A stretch of 43,900 nt of DNA from the NCBI GenBank assembly GCA_013297585.1, contig JAAFHG010000001.1, positions 1-43,900 on the forward strand. The letters are read 5' to 3'. The position numbers and the translations under genes are program-made. The stretch comes from Chitinophagales bacterium. GTDB lineage: Bacteria > Bacteroidota > Bacteroidia > Chitinophagales > Chitinophagaceae. Shown here piece by piece: positions 41,934-43,900 of the stretch; the stretch's first letter is position 1; every line of letters starts with the position of its first letter. The notes beneath the pieces are model-generated. The model searched no databases and was not told where the DNA came from. It saw only the letters and a program-made list of their open reading frames with translations.

Positions 41934-43073
41934 TTATTTGTTAAACACTGTTGCCAGCTTTTCGCTTAATGTTTCACCACGTAGGTTTTTAGCAATAATT
42001 TTTCCATCAGGATCAATCAATAAGTTTTGAGGAATTGCTTGAATACCATACTGTTTTGCCACTTCATTATTCCAAAATTGTAGGTCAGAAACATGGGTCC
42101 AAGTAAGGTTATCATCATGAATAGCTTTTATCCTTTTGTCCTTTGCATTTGGTTGATCTAAAGACACACTTAAAATGGTGAAAGGCTTGTCTTTATAGGC
42201 GTTGAAGGTTTTTACAACATTCGGATTTTCTCTTCTACAAGGCCCACACCAGCTAGCCCAAAAATCTACCAATACATATTTACCCTTAAAAGATGCTAAC
42301 GAAACTGGATTGCCCAATGTATCATTTTGCGTAAAGTTCATCGCATATTTACCAATGCCTGTTTTTTTAGCGACTTCTATTTTCGCTTTAAAATCTACAC
42401 CAGCAGTACTAGCTTGTGCAGCAGGTGATAGTTGGTTAAACAATGGCTCTACTTTATCGGCATTAATATCGTAACCAGCATATTGCTGTAAGGCGTACAA
42501 ACCAATAGGTGATATAGGATTGCTGTTAATATATTTGCCATACACTTCTTCACGTTGCTTATCGTCTAAAGCATCAATGGCATCTTCAGTTTTTTTAGCG
42601 GCCTCTTTATCCTTGTTTTTATTTTGCTCTGCAAAAACTTTGTACAAAGCTTGCATTTCATCGTTAAATGGTTTTAAAGCAGCCGTTAACTTTTCGTATT
42701 CTACTTGTGCCTTAGAGCCTTTTACAACTATGTTTGAGAAAGAATCTACGTTTTGAATTTTAATATTACTTGCTTCAAGAAATATAGTCGCTACGCTTTT
42801 TTGCTGAATTCTAGTAGTTTTATTCGCTGTGTTTTTTGCCAATAATTGAGCACGTGTTGGTAGCTTAACACTATTTACAAACTCGTATTCACCTTTTACT
42901 ACCACAGCGCTATCGGTAATGCGTTTACCATCTGCACTGTAATTTAAAAACACCATATCAATAGTATCTTTTACATTTTTTAACTGGCCCTTAATTTTGA
43001 AGGCGGCGGTTTCTTTTTGCGCAAATAACACGCTTGGTGCTACTAATGCAGCAATAATGAACAATTTCTTCAT
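41934..43073 (-). CDS. TlpA-like thioredoxin-fold protein with DUF4369-type N-terminus
   Basis: 379 residues with a signal peptide (MKKLFIIAALVAPSVLFAQ). Residues 25-120 form a DUF4369-type beta domain (FKIKGQLKNVKDTIDMVFLN), 120-240 are helical with a Lys-rich stretch, and 245-379 hold the thioredoxin fold with WASWCGPCRRENP (Cys276, Cys279). The cis-Pro is in YGIQAIPQNLL. Such envelope-bound thiol reductases are common in Bacteroidota and act on periplasmic disulfides, for example in cytochrome maturation or protein repair. The length and domain order are normal. Confidence 0.92.
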   Translation of the reverse strand: MKKLFIIAALVAPSVLFAQKETAAFKIKGQLKNVKDTIDMVFLNYSADGKRITDSAVVVKGEYEFVNSVKLPTRAQLLAKNTANKTTRIQQKSVATIFLEASNIKIQNVDSFSNIVVKGSKAQVEYEKLTAALKPFNDEMQALYKVFAEQNKNKDKEAAKKTEDAIDALDDKQREEVYGKYINSNPISPIGLYALQQYAGYDINADKVEPLFNQLSPAAQASTAGVDFKAKIEVAKKTGIGKYAMNFTQNDTLGNPVSLASFKGKYVLVDFWASWCGPCRRENPNVVKTFNAYKDKPFTILSVSLDQPNAKDKRIKAIHDDNLTWTHVSDLQFWNNEVAKQYGIQAIPQNLLIDPDGKIIAKNLRGETLSEKLATVFNK

Positions 43074-43144
43074 GGTTACTTTTTATTGCCGTCAAGATAA
43101 AAAAACAGCGAATAAGTTGCTAGTAAAATATTGTGAAAGGTAAA

Positions 43145-43900
43145 TTAGCTTAAATATTTACCTACAATTGGCACACGCCTACCTACACCAAAAGCCTTTG
43201 GCGATACACGAATGATGGGGCAAAACTGATTGCGTTTATACTCATTGGTATTTACCATTTTAATGGCTCTATCTACCAATGCGGCATCAAAACCTTGTGC
43301 TTTAATTTCTACCGGTCCTAAGCGTTTTTCTATGTATTGAAACAAAATTTTATCAAGTACTTCATAGTCTGGCAAGCTGTCACTATCCTTTTGATTTGGG
43401 CGCAATTCTGCACTTGGTGCTTTGGTAATAATATGGTTAGGGATAATTTCTTTGTCACGATTAATATACCTAGCCAAAGCATACACTTGCAACTTGTAGC
43501 AATCACCCAATACACCCAAACCGCCCGCCATATCGCCATACAGCGTACCATAACCTGTAGAAAGTTCGCTTTTGTTAGAGGTGTTTAGCAAGATGTAACC
43601 AAACTTATTTGCAATAGCCATCAACAAATTACCACGGCTGCGACTTTGTATATTTTCTTCTGCTAGGCTAAATGGCAAATCCTGAAAAATGGGTTTCAAC
43701 GTAGTTAAAAATGACTCATACACATCGTTAATACGAATGATGTCGTAAGGATTGTTGAGATTTTTGCTCAGTCCAACAGCATCGTTTACCGAGTGCTCTG
43801 TAGAATAAGGCGAAGGCATTAAAATAGCTCTCACATTATCGCTACCTAAGGCATCGCAAGCAAGGGCAAGTACCACTGCTGAATCGATACCACCACTGCT
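43145..43900 (-). CDS. nadE: Glutamine-dependent NAD+ synthetase, C-terminal part (partial)
   Basis: The open frame continues to the right edge: codons upstream of GTG 43876 read SSGGIDSAVVLALA, the ATP-pyrophosphatase P-loop (SGGxDS). Further NadE motifs are PSPYSTEHSVNDAV, NIQSRSRGNLLMAIANK, NTSNKSELSTGYGTLYGD and ELRPNQKDSDSLPDYE. The enzyme amidates nicotinic acid adenine dinucleotide to NAD+. The amidase N-terminus, if present, lies beyond the window; the linker to it is not visible, so the glutamine-dependent form is inferred from the long C-terminal tail (RVSPKAFGVGRRVPIVGKYL). Confidence 0.93.
   Translation of the reverse strand, partial: SSGGIDSAVVLALACDALGSDNVRAILMPSPYSTEHSVNDAVGLSKNLNNPYDIIRINDVYESFLTTLKPIFQDLPFSLAEENIQSRSRGNLLMAIANKFGYILLNTSNKSELSTGYGTLYGDMAGGLGVLGDCYKLQVYALARYINRDKEIIPNHIITKAPSAELRPNQKDSDSLPDYEVLDKILFQYIEKRLGPVEIKAQGFDAALVDRAIKMVNTNEYKRNQFCPIIRVSPKAFGVGRRVPIVGKYLS

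Overview
The window is low-GC DNA that looks like the chromosome of a Bacteroidota bacterium, most likely of the Chitinophagaceae type. The signs are a gldC gliding gene, a futalosine-route menaquinone gene (mqnC), TlpA/DUF4369-type and PorT-like envelope proteins, TAnnTTTG-type promoters (for example 31569-31601), near-absence of Shine-Dalgarno sequences, and many short palindromic intergenic repeats. The family-level placement is inference. I see no tRNA, rRNA, CRISPR array, IS transposase or prophage.

Layout. 1-5570: the 3' end of mqnC, an acidic protein of unknown function, a divergent HxlR regulator / short-chain dehydrogenase pair followed by a quinone-oxidoreductase-like gene, and a small exported protein. 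5894-9490: a Tat-exported Gfo/Idh/MocA oxidoreductase, a VOC protein, and a second HxlR/SDR divergent pair. 9522-15397: a wrecked type I restriction-modification operon read on the minus strand. hsdM has two in-frame nonsense codons. hsdS has its first target-recognition domain replaced by hairpin repeats. A GxxExxY gene is frameshifted. hsdR is cut off after the nuclease domain. The accessory genes dinD and a Bro-N/Fic fusion remain open. Members of one inverted-repeat family (TGTCTGAA...TTCAGACA) sit between almost every gene and supply the stop codons of several.

15821-21440: two neighbouring amidohydrolase-fold proteins (three domains, only one with a visible HxH metal site) and a lipoprotein-like proline iminopeptidase. 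21649-24217: murA with Asp in place of the fosfomycin-target Cys, a PhyH-type dioxygenase and an L,D-transpeptidase. 24504-27107: an ECF sigma factor, an anti-sigma factor whose cytoplasmic module is duplicated, and an outer-membrane barrel. 27255-27785: a pseudogene with three in-frame stops and no frameshift. 28637-31512: the rplM-rpsI-rpsB-tsf ribosomal operon with a clear promoter.

31818-43900: housekeeping genes: a 1-Cys peroxiredoxin, an outer-membrane protein, a CBS protein, an alpha/beta hydrolase, CvpA, YqeY, GldC, a glycosyltransferase carrying two palindromic repeats inside its coding sequence, a PIF1-like helicase with HRDC and HTH domains, a PlsC acyltransferase, a TlpA-like thioredoxin, and the 3' part of nadE running off the right edge.

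The most unusual feature is the repeat population. At least six separate families of short palindromic or periodic elements can be seen by eye. One is tied to the restriction locus, and another is read through in two different frames inside a gene.
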